Origin: Auriscalpium vulgare
Taxonomy: Eukaryota > Basidiomycota > Agaricomycetes > Russulales > Auriscalpiaceae
Direction of reading: 5' to 3'
NCBI GenBank assembly: GCA_019915015.1
Contig: JAHBBC010000002.1
Coordinates: 3,100,001 to 3,164,000, forward strand
Length of the DNA: 64,000 bases
A program made the position numbers and the translations under genes. The notes beneath the pieces were generated by a model. It did not search any database. It was not told the origin of the DNA and saw nothing but the letters and a program-made list of their open reading frames with translations. Shown here piece after piece: positions 11,376 to 21,885 of this stretch; position 1 is the first letter of the stretch, and the number at the start of each line of letters is the position of its first letter.

Positions 11376-12594
11376 TCACCTCTCCCTCCTCGACTTTTCC
11401 GAGCTGGCGACGGGCGGCGGTATCTCCCCGGCGTAGGTAGGAGACGCGGAGGGGGCCGTCGGCGCTGGGACCGTGGTGTTCGCGGGGAAGGGAAGAGGGC
11501 CCGGCTGGTCCGAGGAATGGACTATGGCATCGAAGCCTAGGGGTATCTCAGCTATGGCTTGGGAGGAGGAGATGTGCGAGAGGCGCGCAGAACTGATCTG
11601 CTCAATGGCGCGAATTGAGGCCACGCTGATATCCTGGACCAGGAAGTCTGCGGGCTGGAGGTTGGCGAGGAGGCGGGATCCTAATCCCCATGCGTCCAGC
11701 ATCCCGCCCATACAGGTTGCCATCGCGGCCCAGCGTATGTCGAGGCGATCCAACACCAGTGGCCAGTCCGCCCAAATATCGCGAAACGTGTTGAAGGCCT
11801 CAGAAATGGTGGTAAAGTCCCGTAACATATCCACCGAGTCCTCCGCGAGGCCTCCCAACAGGTAGTACACCACGCCCGTGGTGAGGCAGCCCGCGTAGGC
11901 ACGAGAGTGGGGGGAGCTGGAGGCACCACGGACGTGGTAGGCCAGGGCGCGGCACACGGCGTCTTCGCGGGTAATAACAAACATCCCATGGACGGCCCGG
12001 GCGTCGAAATCACGTAGGAGCCAACTCTGCATGCCCTGAGGACGCAGGGTGGGGAAGGCGCCATGCAACTCCGTGATTTCATGGAGGTAGGATTCGACAG
12101 AACCGTCCCCGAAGTAGTACACGGTCCAGAGCCCAGCCTCCACGATGGTGATCAAGACGTGGAGTTCCGCATCGGTAGCGTCGGCGGGGAAAGGGGAGAA
12201 CATCTGGGACCACCGCGGGCTGGCGCGCGCTGAGTCGGGGAGGGTACGCATGAGGGTGCCCTCGAAGCGCTGGGCAAGAGGGGCGGACGCTGGAACGAGC
12301 TTCACCATGAACTCGAGGATCGGCGAGGTGAAGTGGAAGGCAAGATCGCGCAGGCTGCGGGACGCGCGGATTGAAGAAAGGGTCTGGAATTGAGTTCATC
12401 ATCAGTCAAGCCGGGAAAAGACGCAGTCGGGGACCAGCACGCACCACAAGCTGGTTGACTTTGTCGGCCCACTCTAGATGTAGCGTAACCTCCCGTTCGG
12501 CATCCCCAAGGTCAAAACCAGCGAAGGGGGCCTGCGTTAACAGGCTGAGGAGGTCGAGGTTGTCGGCGGTGGCAGAAGCGGCGGGGAGGGACAT
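11376..12594 (-). CDS. Two-exon hypothetical protein
   Basis: Exon 1 is 12594-12445 (MSLPAASATADNLDLLSLL, 50 codons). The intron 12444-12384 (GTGCGT ... CCAG) is phase 0. Exon 2 is 12383-11376 (335 codons and stop), giving 385 aa. It has helical, hydrophobic stretches (TTGVVYYLLGGLAEDSVDML), then a Pro/Ser/Ala tail ending in basic residues. The matching intron position, length and orientation with 9830-11065 suggest an old tandem duplication, although similarity is low. The function is unknown. No transmembrane anchor or catalytic motif is clear. Confidence 0.65.
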
Positions 12595-13927
12595 CGCGGG
12601 ACAGAAATCGGCAAAGGGATGCTACAAGCGATGTTATCGCGAAAGGTTGCGAGCCCTTATATGCCGTTTCCGCGCGGTTCCTGGCAACTGGGGACAGTTG
12701 CAGTTTCAGTTGGGGGGAGAAATGATAGGTTCAGGGCGCGGGCAAGCGTGTAGCGAGACGTCGCGAGACGGGGAAGCAGCATGCGAGGCGCAGGGTCGCG
12801 GGAGCGGGGGTGATGGGAACGTGGTCCGGCGATCCAGGAGCAACCGGGACTGGCAACGGAACGGATCACCGGAACTGGCTAGATCGGGAGGGCTTAGCGA
12901 CGTAGGTAGAGCCACTACTTAGGGAGCTGCGCGAGATGTAGCAACCCAATCAACCTGTGGGCGGCGCAAGCCACCCACACCCTTTACCTCACAGAAACTG
13001 TAGCCTGAGGCGCTACCAGACTTAGGAAGGCAGGACCCCACCGATGTGGGAACAGGTAGGCAGGCGGACAGGCAAGAGGGGGCGCGACGGCCCATAGGCG
13101 GACGCTTCGCACACGGGTGCGAAGCACTCGGAGGCGGATCCCGTAGAGGGCATCCCCAGGCAGGTGAGTGTTTAGTTTGGTGTTTAGGCGGTAGGAGGTG
13201 GCCCCGCACGACCGCGGGGAGGGCACGAAGCACGACAGCGACATGAACACCTTCCCACTCAGCAAGTCTAGTCACCCGGACTGGATCGCAACGTATAGGA
13301 GGCAGTGTTGGTGGTTGTTGTCCTGTGAGGCACTCGCCGCACGCCCCGCTAGGGTCCGTCCCGGGTGATAGCGTATCACCGGTACAGGTAGCCCCTCAAT
13401 TGCTTCTCGTCCGATGGAAGATCGGACGAGAACTTCGGCACGATAATCGTTGATGTGTCCTTGACCTTTGCCATGTCTGTCTCGAGAGTGGGAGGACAAT
13501 TTTCGGAGGTGAGCGCCATGTTATGTTGGTAGTGAGAGGAGAAGAACGACGAACACGCACCGTGACTTGCGTGACAACGGAGTAACTGTGACATGTGATG
13601 CATCCGCTGCGGTCAATATTATCTATCGCTATATTGTTCACCCTTCAAGTAATCTCGCTGTCTTTCACTATCGGATTTACCTTCCTCTTATCATGTACCA
13701 TCCTTGTGAACGCAACAGCGTTCAATTTTAGGCAGTGCTTCCTATCTTAAACAAGTCTCAAATGACCTGATGCGTGTGAATTGCGCGATGAGATAACGTG
13801 AAGTCGATACACAACCGGATTAGGACACGCGCGACTTCCTCCGCTACTGCGACATCGCCGTTTCTCTCATTGTCCTTCTCCCTTCTCCATACCCCCGCCC
13901 GATCGCATACTTCACACTCTACTGCTT
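12595..13927. other. Gene-poor interval with polypurine-like tract and hairpin
   Basis: There is no convincing gene. Near 12691-12720 the sequence GGGACAGTTGCAGTTTCAG followed by TTGGGGGGAG repeats the tract at 7411-7440. A minus-strand peptide of 32 codons (13475-13377, MAKVKDTSTIIVPKFSSDLP) could be a first exon, but no continuation was found. A perfect 12 bp stem hairpin lies inside it at 13404-13432. The rest (12740-13350) is GC-rich and unassigned. Confidence 0.5.
13404..13432. repeat. Perfect hairpin, 12 bp stem and 5 nt loop
   Basis: TTCTCGTCCGAT (13404-13415) and ATCGGACGAGAA (13421-13432) are exact complements around GGAAG. It lies within a short minus-strand open peptide. It could be an RNA structure or a chance palindrome in coding sequence. 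Confidence 0.7.
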
Positions 13928-15706
13928 ATGGCCGGCTTGGGCAAGGGTGCGCGCAAGACCGTCGACCATGCGAAAATCAAAGAGAGAGAAGAGGACTACC
14001 GTGAACTCGAACGCTTGCACGCACGATTGGAGGCTATCGCGATGAGTTTCTACAGCGTTTCGGATGTTGCAGACGTGCCGAACGAAGTCATGGGGCTGGT
14101 GTACCAAGAATTGGTACGCTTTTGTTTCTTTTCATTTAACTGTCAGCTTTCATATTATATGTCAGGGGTCGTATAGTCGTCATTCGAAAAAGTGCGCAAA
14201 GGACGGTGGTGTCAAGACGGACCTGAGCATCTGGGTGAATGACATATACAAAAAGCGCAAGACGTGCGTGGGCCGCGAGGTCATCGACGAACTGTACGAG
14301 CGGATACAGCTCGAACCTGCGGAAACCGTCGAAGACTTTGGAGACAACTGCTGGTGGATGAATCTTGGTTAGTGTATTCCTTCAGTACTGATTGTATCGT
14401 ACTCATAAAGATTAGACGTCCGTGGTTCAGGTAACAATGACGAGTTTTATATCGAGAACCGTTCTGATGAAGATGAAGGCCTGTACACTGTATATCGTCA
14501 CGTACCAACTTTTCCTGGCATGCTTTTATAACAGATGCGTCTGAGGGCGGTGCCCTCCAGGGTAACGACGGCGATGGCAACGACAGCGATCATACTGATG
14601 GGAAGGAATCCGATGATGAATACAGTATGTGATTTTTTATTTCGGTGTATTTGTGTAACGGCAGGCGACTTGTCATGCAGAGCCCACCGTCCAGAAGTCT
14701 GTGAAAAAAAGCGGTGAGTTTAATGTTTTCTCTTCACGTCATAAAATATTCCTGACGCTTGACTTGCAGCAGAATCCGTTAAGCGTATTGTTTTTTCTTT
14801 AATACCAGCGTCAATATGTTTTTAATACCGGCCCTTTTATTATAGGTCCGTCCGGGTACGGATCCCCTGAGCTTGACGACGTCAACTATATCGATGTCGA
14901 AGACGACAACGAAGAATCTGATGAGAGCGTTGGTGTGTTCTCATCTATTCACCCGTGTTTAAAGTATTACCAGATCACAACGGCCGACTAATTATGTCGC
15001 AGTTGCGGAATCCATCGCTGCACCAAAAAAAAGGAATACTCGTGCAGGTACGATCCGATGTATGCGATCCATCATAAATAATGTTCATGATGTTTACCTT
15101 TCAGCGAAAGCCAAGCAACGTCAGTTGACTATCATTGTTGATAGACGCAGAACTTAATCCATGTTTAAAGCAGCCAAGCGCGTCGTTCCAAGTATGTTCA
15201 ATTAAAGTAATGAACTCGTTATTTAATGCGACTTCACAGAGTTAGAGAAGCAATCCACTGGTCGCGGCCGACCAAGGAAAGGTGCGGTCCTTTGCGAATC
15301 ATGCCATCCCCATGCTAATATGTATCCATAGTTCGCATCGTACCCGTACATATGGCCCCACGCACGTGTAAGTGTTTTGTTTTGTTTATCATACTCATTG
15401 CTGAATATTTTACCAGTGTCGGATGAGTACATACTCAGTAACAATATTGGCGATGAACTGCGTCACATGCAAGGGGACTTCATCATCGGCAAGACGGCGT
15501 TCAATCCGACGTTCAATCCTATCCACAAGCGGACGGGTGAACTCGAATTGCGGCTCTCCGTAAATTCGAATTTTGATACTGAATGTAAACCATAGCTCAC
15601 GTTTACGTAGAATTTGTTATTCCTGCGCCGACAGTCAAAATTTCAGTTCAGCCAACTGCTCTCTCGAATCCAAGATCTCGAGCAGAAAGTCGAAGCACTC
15701 AAATAA
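13928..15706 (+). CDS. 14-exon AT-hook protein with repeated phase-1 microexons
   Basis: Exons by eye: 13928-14113, 14166-14367, 14416-14430, 14535-14624, 14681-14713, 14770-14784, 14846-14932, 15003-15047, 15105-15119, 15171-15191, 15240-15281, 15332-15367, 15417-15559, 15635-15706. The sum is 1002 nt, exactly in frame (333 aa). Ten consecutive internal exons (exons 3-12) are multiples of 3 in phase 1, and three are only 15 nt. The N-terminus is charged and helical; exon 2 contains CWWMNLG. The middle is acidic. Exon 11 encodes GRGRPRKG, an AT-hook core that binds the minor groove of AT-rich DNA. The end is a short coiled coil (SRIQDLEQKVEALK). A nuclear DNA-binding role is inferred. The frame stays open after the TAA for about 28 codons to a donor at 15791 and then a TGA at 15852, so the stop may be secondary. 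Confidence 0.65.
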
Positions 15707-16091
15707 AAGCTGGAACCGGAGCCTCTCGTCGAGACGGTTGAAGCCAGGAAACGTCGCTGCGTTCGTCAAGACGAAGCGGGACCTTCCAAGGTACGAGTAA
15801 TTTATATTCATATTCACATTACTTTTCTAATCCACCTCTGGTGCTTTACAGTGAAATAGAATAAACATTGACTTTCTGCGAGCGGTTCTAAGTTACCTTA
15901 CACACGCGTTTCATGGCTTACGTTGATTTGTACTTGTTGTTCGCTTGTCACGAAAATGGCATCGGTTGATCTGTTTGAACGTCCATTTGTAAAAGTGTTC
16001 TTTAACTTAATCAAGGTGTTATTCTATTCTGAAAAGCCCTCTACGGTTCGACGGGAACACCACCGTGACTTCCGTTATGTCAGTGAACCAC

Positions 16092-17357
16092 ATGACGTCA
16101 CGCGTCTCTCCAAAACGGGACAATCCGATCTCTATCCTCAACCATCATCATCTCATGTTGTCCATCCCAAAGCGCGACGCACAACCGGTAACGACCAACG
16201 ACGTCGCTGTTTTGTAAGCCCGCGTCGTGTATGCCGCCAACGCTATCTCTCAAGCGACGGAACAGGATCGGAAACCTTTCTGGCCGAAACTTCGAAAGGA
16301 AGGCGTAAGTCCGCATCCTTACATTTATTTAAAACAATCCATCCTTAGATTATCATGCAGGCTACTCTCGGTCTCCTCCTCAACAAACACCACAAAGATC
16401 ATGCATACGGACCGATCATCAACAAGGCGTTCAAGACCTGGGCAGACCACGAATTCTGCTTGAAAATTCTCTTGACTCAAAAACCCGTTGATATAACATA
16501 CAACGGATCGCTTGGCGAAGACCTCTGGTGGGAGAAAATTTGTTGCGTGTTTTTTGTAAAGAATTCCTTCTTTCTTGTGTCTCATCGAGTGACTTCACAG
16601 CTTCACGGGAAGACGAGGCTAACCTGTTTGATTTCGCGGCCCTCAATCTCGAAGATGAATCCACCAATGAAGTGGTTGAGTACGAACGCGTCGACGAAGG
16701 TATTCCGTTCCTAAGACCTGTTGACTTCAAGTACTAACAAAATAACGGCTATCTACTTCACATATCCACCAGGTGATGACAAGTTTATTTTATGAATACG
16801 AGGACCTAATTTGTGTCGTAGCCGTGTCAGGGAGCGGTGTCGACGAAAACACCAATCTAAAGAGAACCGACAAAACTGAAGGTATATTAAACAACGATAG
16901 CGCAATTTGCTTATTTTCTAATCTATGACATAAAAAGGTGTTATTCTTGAGAGAGGTAAAAATTCGAGTCTGCGTCATGTCTTTCGTTTAATATTCTGCT
17001 TTGTTTCTATTCCCCAGTCCCTTTAAGCGACGCTGCGTTGCGCGATTTCGAAAGTATCGAAGACGTCGCCGCCACTATCAAAGAGCTTATCCCTCCCGAC
17101 ATCGACAACATCATGGTAGCCTCGCTTAATATGTCCGGTAGAGTCAAGGTGAGAATTTACGAGTCTCTTCCTCCACGTAGTGTAATATTGTGTTGCTTTA
17201 GAATCTCGCGAACCTCTGCAACTTGGAGGAAAATCGCTTCCAGATGACACTGGAACAAGAGCAGAGGCTCTTGAAGGAAGTTGCCATGTTGGAGAAGAAA
17301 ATTGAAGAGCAAAATTCCAAGAAGCGTAAGACTTTCCCAACGGACGCTTGTATGTGA
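16092..17357 (+). pseudogene. Paralogue-like gene of the AT-hook protein with an in-frame stop
   Basis: Exons by eye: 16092-16304, 16349-16541, 16601-16699, 16822-16881, 17018-17148, 17202-17357 (852 nt, in frame). The match to the 13928 gene is structural: exon 2 of each ends in a Trp-Trp motif (EDLWWEKI here, DNCWWMNL there) just before a phase-1 donor. Acidic phase-1 exons follow, then a coiled coil. Here the end is KKIEEQNSKKRKTFP, with a KKRK nuclear-localisation-like cluster. The first exon contains TAA at 16215-16217, after which the frame stays open and protein-like (AANAISQATEQDRKPFWPKL). So this is either a nonsense-mutated copy or the true start is elsewhere. The function is unknown. 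Confidence 0.5.
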
Positions 17358-17786
17358 ATACTTTGATGTCGCATGAAATATTCTAATTCGAATATTTTAA
17401 TTCACATCCAAGAATCGTCTCGATCGCCCTCCATGTCCTGGTCTTGTATATTACGTTGTAACGCGTGCCCTCTGCGGTTGAGATATTGTGAGAATAGAAA
17501 GTCGTTGTAACACAGATATTAAAATATAGTGTGAATGGAAGGACGTTTATCACGAATTACGGGCCAAGTCAGAATATAAAAATGAGAACCGGAATTCGAA
17601 CCAGCGTAAGACTTTACGAACGAATGCTTGTATGCGAGTACTTTAATAATTGATTTGAATATTGTATCACTTGCCCTTGAATATTCAAATGTAGTGATGC
17701 AAATTGTCATTTTGTGTATGTTACAATTATAACCTTCCTTGGATGGAATCGTCCGCCGTGCGTAGCATCGGCTCTCTTCAACATGT
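17358..17786. other. AT-rich spacer with a duplicated gene-end fragment
   Basis: There is no gene. A stretch at about 17595-17665 repeats the end of the preceding gene (17318-17385). Both contain AGCGTAAGACTTT, followed by ACGAATGCTTGTATG here and ACGGACGCTTGTATG there. This looks like a diverged partial tandem duplication of the last exon and 3' UTR. Confidence 0.5.
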
Positions 17787-18024
17787 CGCGTTGCAGCCTT
17801 CCGACGTCGTACGTCGAAGTCTTGCTTTCCGATCGGTCGGAGAGTCGATCGATCGCCTTGTCGCCACTGCGCTCTCGATCAGATCGCAGTACGCTTGATC
17901 GGAGACGGTCGTCGCTTACTCCGGGACTCCTGACGCTCGCTCGCACACACACCGACATCTCTGCAGCGCTCTAGGGATTGGTGCTATGTTACGCATTCCG
18001 CCCTACTACCTGGTTGTGTCCATC
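17787..18024 (+). mobile_element. 3' fragment of an LTR (same family as 21886-23133)
   Basis: It is similar to 22937-23133. Shared segments include CTTACTCCGGGACTCCTGAC, CGCTCGCTCGCACACACA and GCGCTCTAGGGAT, and both end TGTCCATCA. The upstream part of the LTR is missing here. A shorter relative of the terminal segment lies near 26334-26400. Confidence 0.65.
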
Positions 18025-18025
18025 A

Positions 18026-18106
18026 CCGGGTGATATGTCACCCGGAGCGGAGAGGTATGATGTCAGTCTCAGATGCACTACACAGTGCATCCAAGACTGA
18101 CATCAT
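18026..18106. repeat. Two adjacent hairpins just after the LTR end
   Basis: CCGGGTGA/TCACCCGG form a perfect 8 bp stem around TATG (18026-18045). A longer one at 18057-18106 pairs ATGATGTCAGTCT with AGACTGACATCAT and, inside it, GATGCACT with AGTGCATC, leaving a 4 nt loop. This could be a small foldback element or the folded leader of a retroelement. No ORF is involved. Confidence 0.65.
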
Positions 18107-21100
18107 GCCTCTGGGCCAAGCATGGGAATGTGGGAATGATTTACTGCAAATGGCAAAAACAATAGTCTGTAGGCGTCTCCACATACAAAGACAGCGAGCT
18201 TGCGTGTACGTGCTTTGCACGTACCAAGACGCGCTTCGTCCCCACCCCACACAGGTGCCTGACGGTGCACAAGAGTCGGCAGAGGGCCAGTACTTGTGAG
18301 GAGAGTCGGCCTCTGCAACAGTCTCTTGGGGTGCCAACTATCTCATGGGTGCCAACTATCTCACGGTGTCGCGGCGGGAAGAGGTTCAAAGTACCGTGGT
18401 GCGGAATGCAACACAAGTGGCAATGAGAGTTCTCACCCTAGGCTCTCGGGTTTCCTGTATTCCCAGAGCTACCTAGTTGTTCGTTGTGTGATGGGTTCTT
18501 CCTGTGGTCCGCACTCACGTCGCCAAAATGTACCTGGGAAGGATCAGGCCGAGGAATCCGGGATTCAAGGAAAGAGAGACAAGTTCGGATGTGCAAGTTC
18601 TGTCAGGTGATGCGTGTGAGGCGTATGAAGCAGGTATTAATCGGTCGAAGGTATAGGAATACAGAGTACAATTGACAGTACTCTAACCAGGGATGCTTGG
18701 CGGAGTATAACCAACAAGCGAGGGTTAAACGGAAAGGAAGAATACGAGATGGTGATATCCGACGACAGACGTGCGTATGTGAAATGACAATGGAGACGGG
18801 TGAGTTCCAGATACCAAGGGCGAGACAAACGTGGACTTGGCGCTGATGGGACCCCCCGAGCTACAGGCACCAAAACGGGCTGATCGCACCGCTACAACAG
18901 ACGCACACACCCAAGACGCCCGTAGGGCGTCGAGGCACCAACACGACCACCATGCGCCACTCCCGAGACAAAGCGACACAGCTGCGATAGCGAGACAGTG
19001 TAGGGGAGGCGTGCCGTAGAGAGGCGGGGCTTAGCTGGGCGCGGGCGCACAGACCGTGGGAGAGCTGACGAAGCAGTGGTATATAGATGTGATTCGAGCT
19101 TTTGTATAGACACTTTTGGGACCTGGGGCCTACACCCGAGACTACACCTTTCATTTCCACATTGTAGCGACCTCCGCAAGACACGACCGTGACCGACTAG
19201 GCTGACAAGATGACTTAGGCGGCAGGGCGGTACCGGCCATCGGGTTGCACCCCCACCGTGACACTACGGGCCACGCTGCCCAGACCCAACCGCAGACTGG
19301 AGTGATACAATGTGGTAGGGTATTTGTGGCTGATGTTTATATTCTAGGATAGCTGCGACGGATGGTACAGGCGTAGACGGTCGGGTTGGACGGTCGGTAC
19401 TACACAGCGACCAGGACGGGACTCATGATGGCAGGCGTGGGCGGACGAGACGCATACCGACAAGAGAGGATGCGCTGCACGACGGTCGGGCAGGGCGGAG
19501 AGGGCAGGCTAGGAAGAGAGGCCAGGACCCGTGGGGTCCTGGGTGGTTTTGTTCGGGTCACGGTTGCGATCTTGGGTTTCTTCCTCCGAACCCCCACCTC
19601 TTGGGCCAGCGGTCGACTGCTCGCTCCCTCCATTTCTATTGACGTTCCCGGGGCCTTCCCCAGGGTTCATCTCATCAGCGCAAGCGGCGATGACGACAAG
19701 GATATATGTCCAGGCACAGGTCCAGCGCTAGATCAAGGTGCGTACTAATCCTGGTGTAAGGACCGTACAATATCTACGCACTGTGAGACGAGTAGACAAT
19801 GAGTAATATAATGAGAGACACTATGTGCGCGCTGATATGCCTCGCTCTGCACTGCGAGGCGATCGTTGCAGAATTTTTGCACTTTCGTCAAGTCGACAGA
19901 CACACAATTCCGGTGATACGCCTGGTTCTGCGGTGTGCGGAGATCTCACTTCAATTTTCGAACTTTCGTCAAGTTGAGAGTTTTGCTTCGGAGTCACCTG
20001 ACTTTGGAATTTGGCCAGCAGTTTCCGAGGTTTCAACCCAGTCACTTCGGAACTTTCCAAAGTCACGTGACTTTGGATTCCGAACTCGCACCGGTCTCGG
20101 CCCGCTAGCACAGCCTCCACGGATCTTTCCGAAGCACCCACACGTGATTCGGTCCAGACTTCACAAGCCCATCATTATCAGACACGCCCCAAACGTGATC
20201 CAGAGTCGAAACACTCACAGATTGTTAGGCTATGCTGCATCTAGGCCATATCCACTCCAGAACATTGCCCCCTTGTTCCCAGTATTGTCCCCTCCATTCC
20301 GACCCTACCTCGAGCCCTCCAGATGTGGTTCGCTGCGTTTCTAGCTGCGTCGAACCGCTACGCAACGCAATACTTCGGAACTTCGGACGATAGCCGCAGC
20401 AACTTCGGAACGTGTTTCGAAGTTAGGCGCACATTCCCACTTTGGAGTCCCTTATGTTTCATTGTCTGAGGTTTTATGACTACTCTTCTCAGGCTCTCTA
20501 GCAATGGCGTTCAACTTACCGTTTGCTTACGACCTACTCATTTCTTGTGATCTTGACCCACTTGCTTCGTGTTTCGTTCTACTTATGCTCTTGTTTGTTC
20601 GCACGGTTGTATATTACTTCGGACTCGCTCGTAGTATATATAGGACTTGTCAGTACAATATTCTGCATCATATCATATGCCCCCTTCTTCGACTCATAGT
20701 GAGACTCTCGCTAGAGACCCCCCTCGACCTCTCGCATTGTCAAAGCGTTTCTGACTTTGCACCTTTTGACTTTGACTTTGACTTTGCCGCACGCCGCACG
20801 TACAGTATTTGACTTGGGGTTAATGGGCCAATGCACGCATGGCAGTACAATTACTCTTAATCATTTAGGGGGGAGGGGGGCTTGGCCATCCAACATACAA
20901 CTGACTGCCTGGTGTAGTTATGTCCTTTTTGAATATGTTGGAGATATAATACTTGGGGTTAATGGCTCTGGCTCCGCATGCAGGAAAGTGACTCTGTAAC
21001 TGTATTGAGATGTCAGGGCAAAGTTGTGGTGATGGGCACCCACATGTAGTAGGGTGGTAATGTCACATGTGTCCAAAACCAGATCCCTAGTACAGCACTA

Positions 21101-21885
21101 AAGGGGATATTGTAATGTGTGTGAGCAAGTGAAAGAGACAAGTGAGGGGCAGTGCAAGCGCATGGGGAATGGTCAGTGCTGTCAAGAAGTGTGGAAGAGG
21201 TGTCCTACAATGTGGAACAAGACAATATGAACGGAATAGAAGACAATGGAGATGTGGCGAGCAATAGAATGCACTCTGATATAGGAGGGAGTTGTAGGCA
21301 ACTGCTGCGATGTTGTGACACTGCAATTTTTCAGAGGAATGCACTGGAATGGTGTGTGCAATGGTTGGAGTGGTGGAGCAATAATTAGAGCACTGGCACA
21401 ATCACAGAACAATTGGGATCAGAGAAATGCAGCATGAGCTCGAGAGCTGAGCTGTACTATGGTTGGAGGATAGGCGTGACTGTGGAGGTACTTGGCAGTC
21501 ACAGAGTTATCGGAGTAGTGTGGCGCACATGTTCTAACAACAATCTCGATGATCAAAATGTCATATGAAATCCTGCCAAGATGTGACAGCAGTCTGTGCT
21601 CAAGGTCATGTGGTCGCAGTCAAAACAATGTGCAAGTGGTTGGATGACTGTGTGTGGGGCATGCAACTGAGTTGATGGTCTGAGTGTGGTGTCCAAGGTA
21701 TGATTCCTATTGCGTGAATGCCCTGCGAGACTCCAACGGTCACAACTCTGGCTCCAATCTTGCGAGCGTTGAGAGACTGATTGGGTGGTTGGAGCTTGTC
21801 TGCGCAACTTTCTGACCTCCGGAATTGCGTGACTGTCGGCTTGTCAAAAGTGTGAACATTGGAAAATGATTGCCTCGCAGCGAGG
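18107..21885. other. Long interval without a supported gene
   Basis: Short ORFs on both strands overlap each other and none shows a domain or splice-supported extension. There are tandem GTGCCAACTATCTCA copies near 18331-18362. At 19860-20130 and 20340-20440 the sequence is rich in CACTTTCGTCAAG- and AACTTCGGA-like motifs and contains a CACGTG. A TATA-like TAGTATATATAGG lies near 20631. A GACTTTGACTTTGACTTTG run (20767-20785) is followed by TACAATTACTCTTAATC (about 20849-20866), the terminal motif found at three other places. It probably holds decayed LTR or transposon pieces. Confidence 0.4.

Noticed and set aside
14416..14520. Reading through the GGTTCAGGTAAC donor as one longer exon (acidic NNDEFYIENRSDEDEG)
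   Set aside because: The frame looks plausible but ends in TAA and cannot join the next exon in phase. The 15 nt exon joins all downstream exons in phase 1. Retention could still be an alternative form.
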